64,000 bases of DNA, from assembly GCA_964636985.1 (NCBI GenBank), contig CAZWSX010000015.1:117874-181873 (forward strand). The letters run 5' to 3'. The notes beneath the pieces are model-generated. The model made no database searches and had not been told where the DNA came from. It saw only the letters and a program-made list of their open reading frames with translations. A program made the position numbers and the translations under genes. The first letter of the stretch is position 1, and every line of letters starts with the position of its first letter. This DNA comes from CAZWSX01 sp964636985 (GTDB lineage Bacteria > Planctomycetota > Planctomycetia > Pirellulales > Pirellulaceae). Shown one piece after another: positions 63,964-64,000 of the stretch.

Positions 63964-64000
63964 ATTAAGCCTGTTTTTAACCGGCGAGCGCCAGGCGCTC
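63964..64000. other. Window end
   Basis: The last 37 bases hold no gene. The element continues beyond the window. Confidence 0.5.

Noticed and set aside
1..64000. CRISPR array
   Set aside because: No regularly spaced repeats were seen anywhere in the window.

Overview
The window is bacterial and looks like a member of the Planctomycetes, probably Pirellulales-like. The main signs are a secreted protein with the planctomycete LEPR-XLL-type N-terminus (17026-18735), a serine protease carrying an MJ0042-type zinc ribbon, large secreted enzymes, proline- and cysteine-rich secreted proteins, and hairpin repeats between genes. I saw no rRNA, tRNA or CRISPR array.

Layout. (1) 0.3-18.7 kb is ordinary chromosome: a leucine-rich-repeat lipoprotein, a membrane-anchored HtrA-like protease, a MoxR/RavA AAA ATPase, an AhpD-like protein, an OmpA-family lipoprotein, a prolyl oligopeptidase, a metallophosphoesterase, a Tat-exported phospholipase C, a secreted beta-propeller protein, an aldo/keto reductase and a secreted metalloprotease. 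(2) 18.8-23.1 kb is a three-gene minus-strand operon. Its first gene is an AhpD-like protein with an in-frame TGA exactly at the second Cys of the CxxCxxxH motif, followed by a SECIS-like hairpin. Next come an FG-GAP/ASPIC-UnbV (CRTAC1) protein and a UnbU/RnfD-type membrane protein. I read this as a probable selenoprotein redox operon. (3) 23.7-25.2 kb has a small membrane ORF, a membrane protein and a 50-residue secreted peptide.

(4) 25.3-45.4 kb is a heavy-metal (probably copper/silver) resistance island flanked by broken tyrosine-integrase fragments. It encodes a CusA-like RND pump with a large insertion, a CusB-like adaptor with three C-terminal Cys repeats, a TolC-like outer-membrane protein, two HMA-like secreted proteins, a MacAB-like ABC system (adaptor, ATPase, two permeases), two paralogous lipoproteins, and four Cys-rich exported proteins that may buffer metal in the periplasm.

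(5) 45.5-53.4 kb resembles a defence or accessory island: a P-loop NTPase, an FRG-domain protein, two predicted PD-(D/E)xK nucleases, a Ser/Thr kinase with DAG in place of DFG coupled to an unknown protein, a zinc-ribbon protein and several unknown small proteins. (6) 53.4-64.0 kb is part of a prophage or related element. The minus strand carries a tail module (tail tube-like protein, tail assembly chaperone with a -1 frameshift at an A9 slippery run, tape-measure-like protein, large structural protein). The plus strand carries a control/replication arm (several excisionase-type HTH proteins and a zinc-finger primase/helicase-like protein). No capsid, terminase or intact integrase is visible, so the element probably continues past the window.
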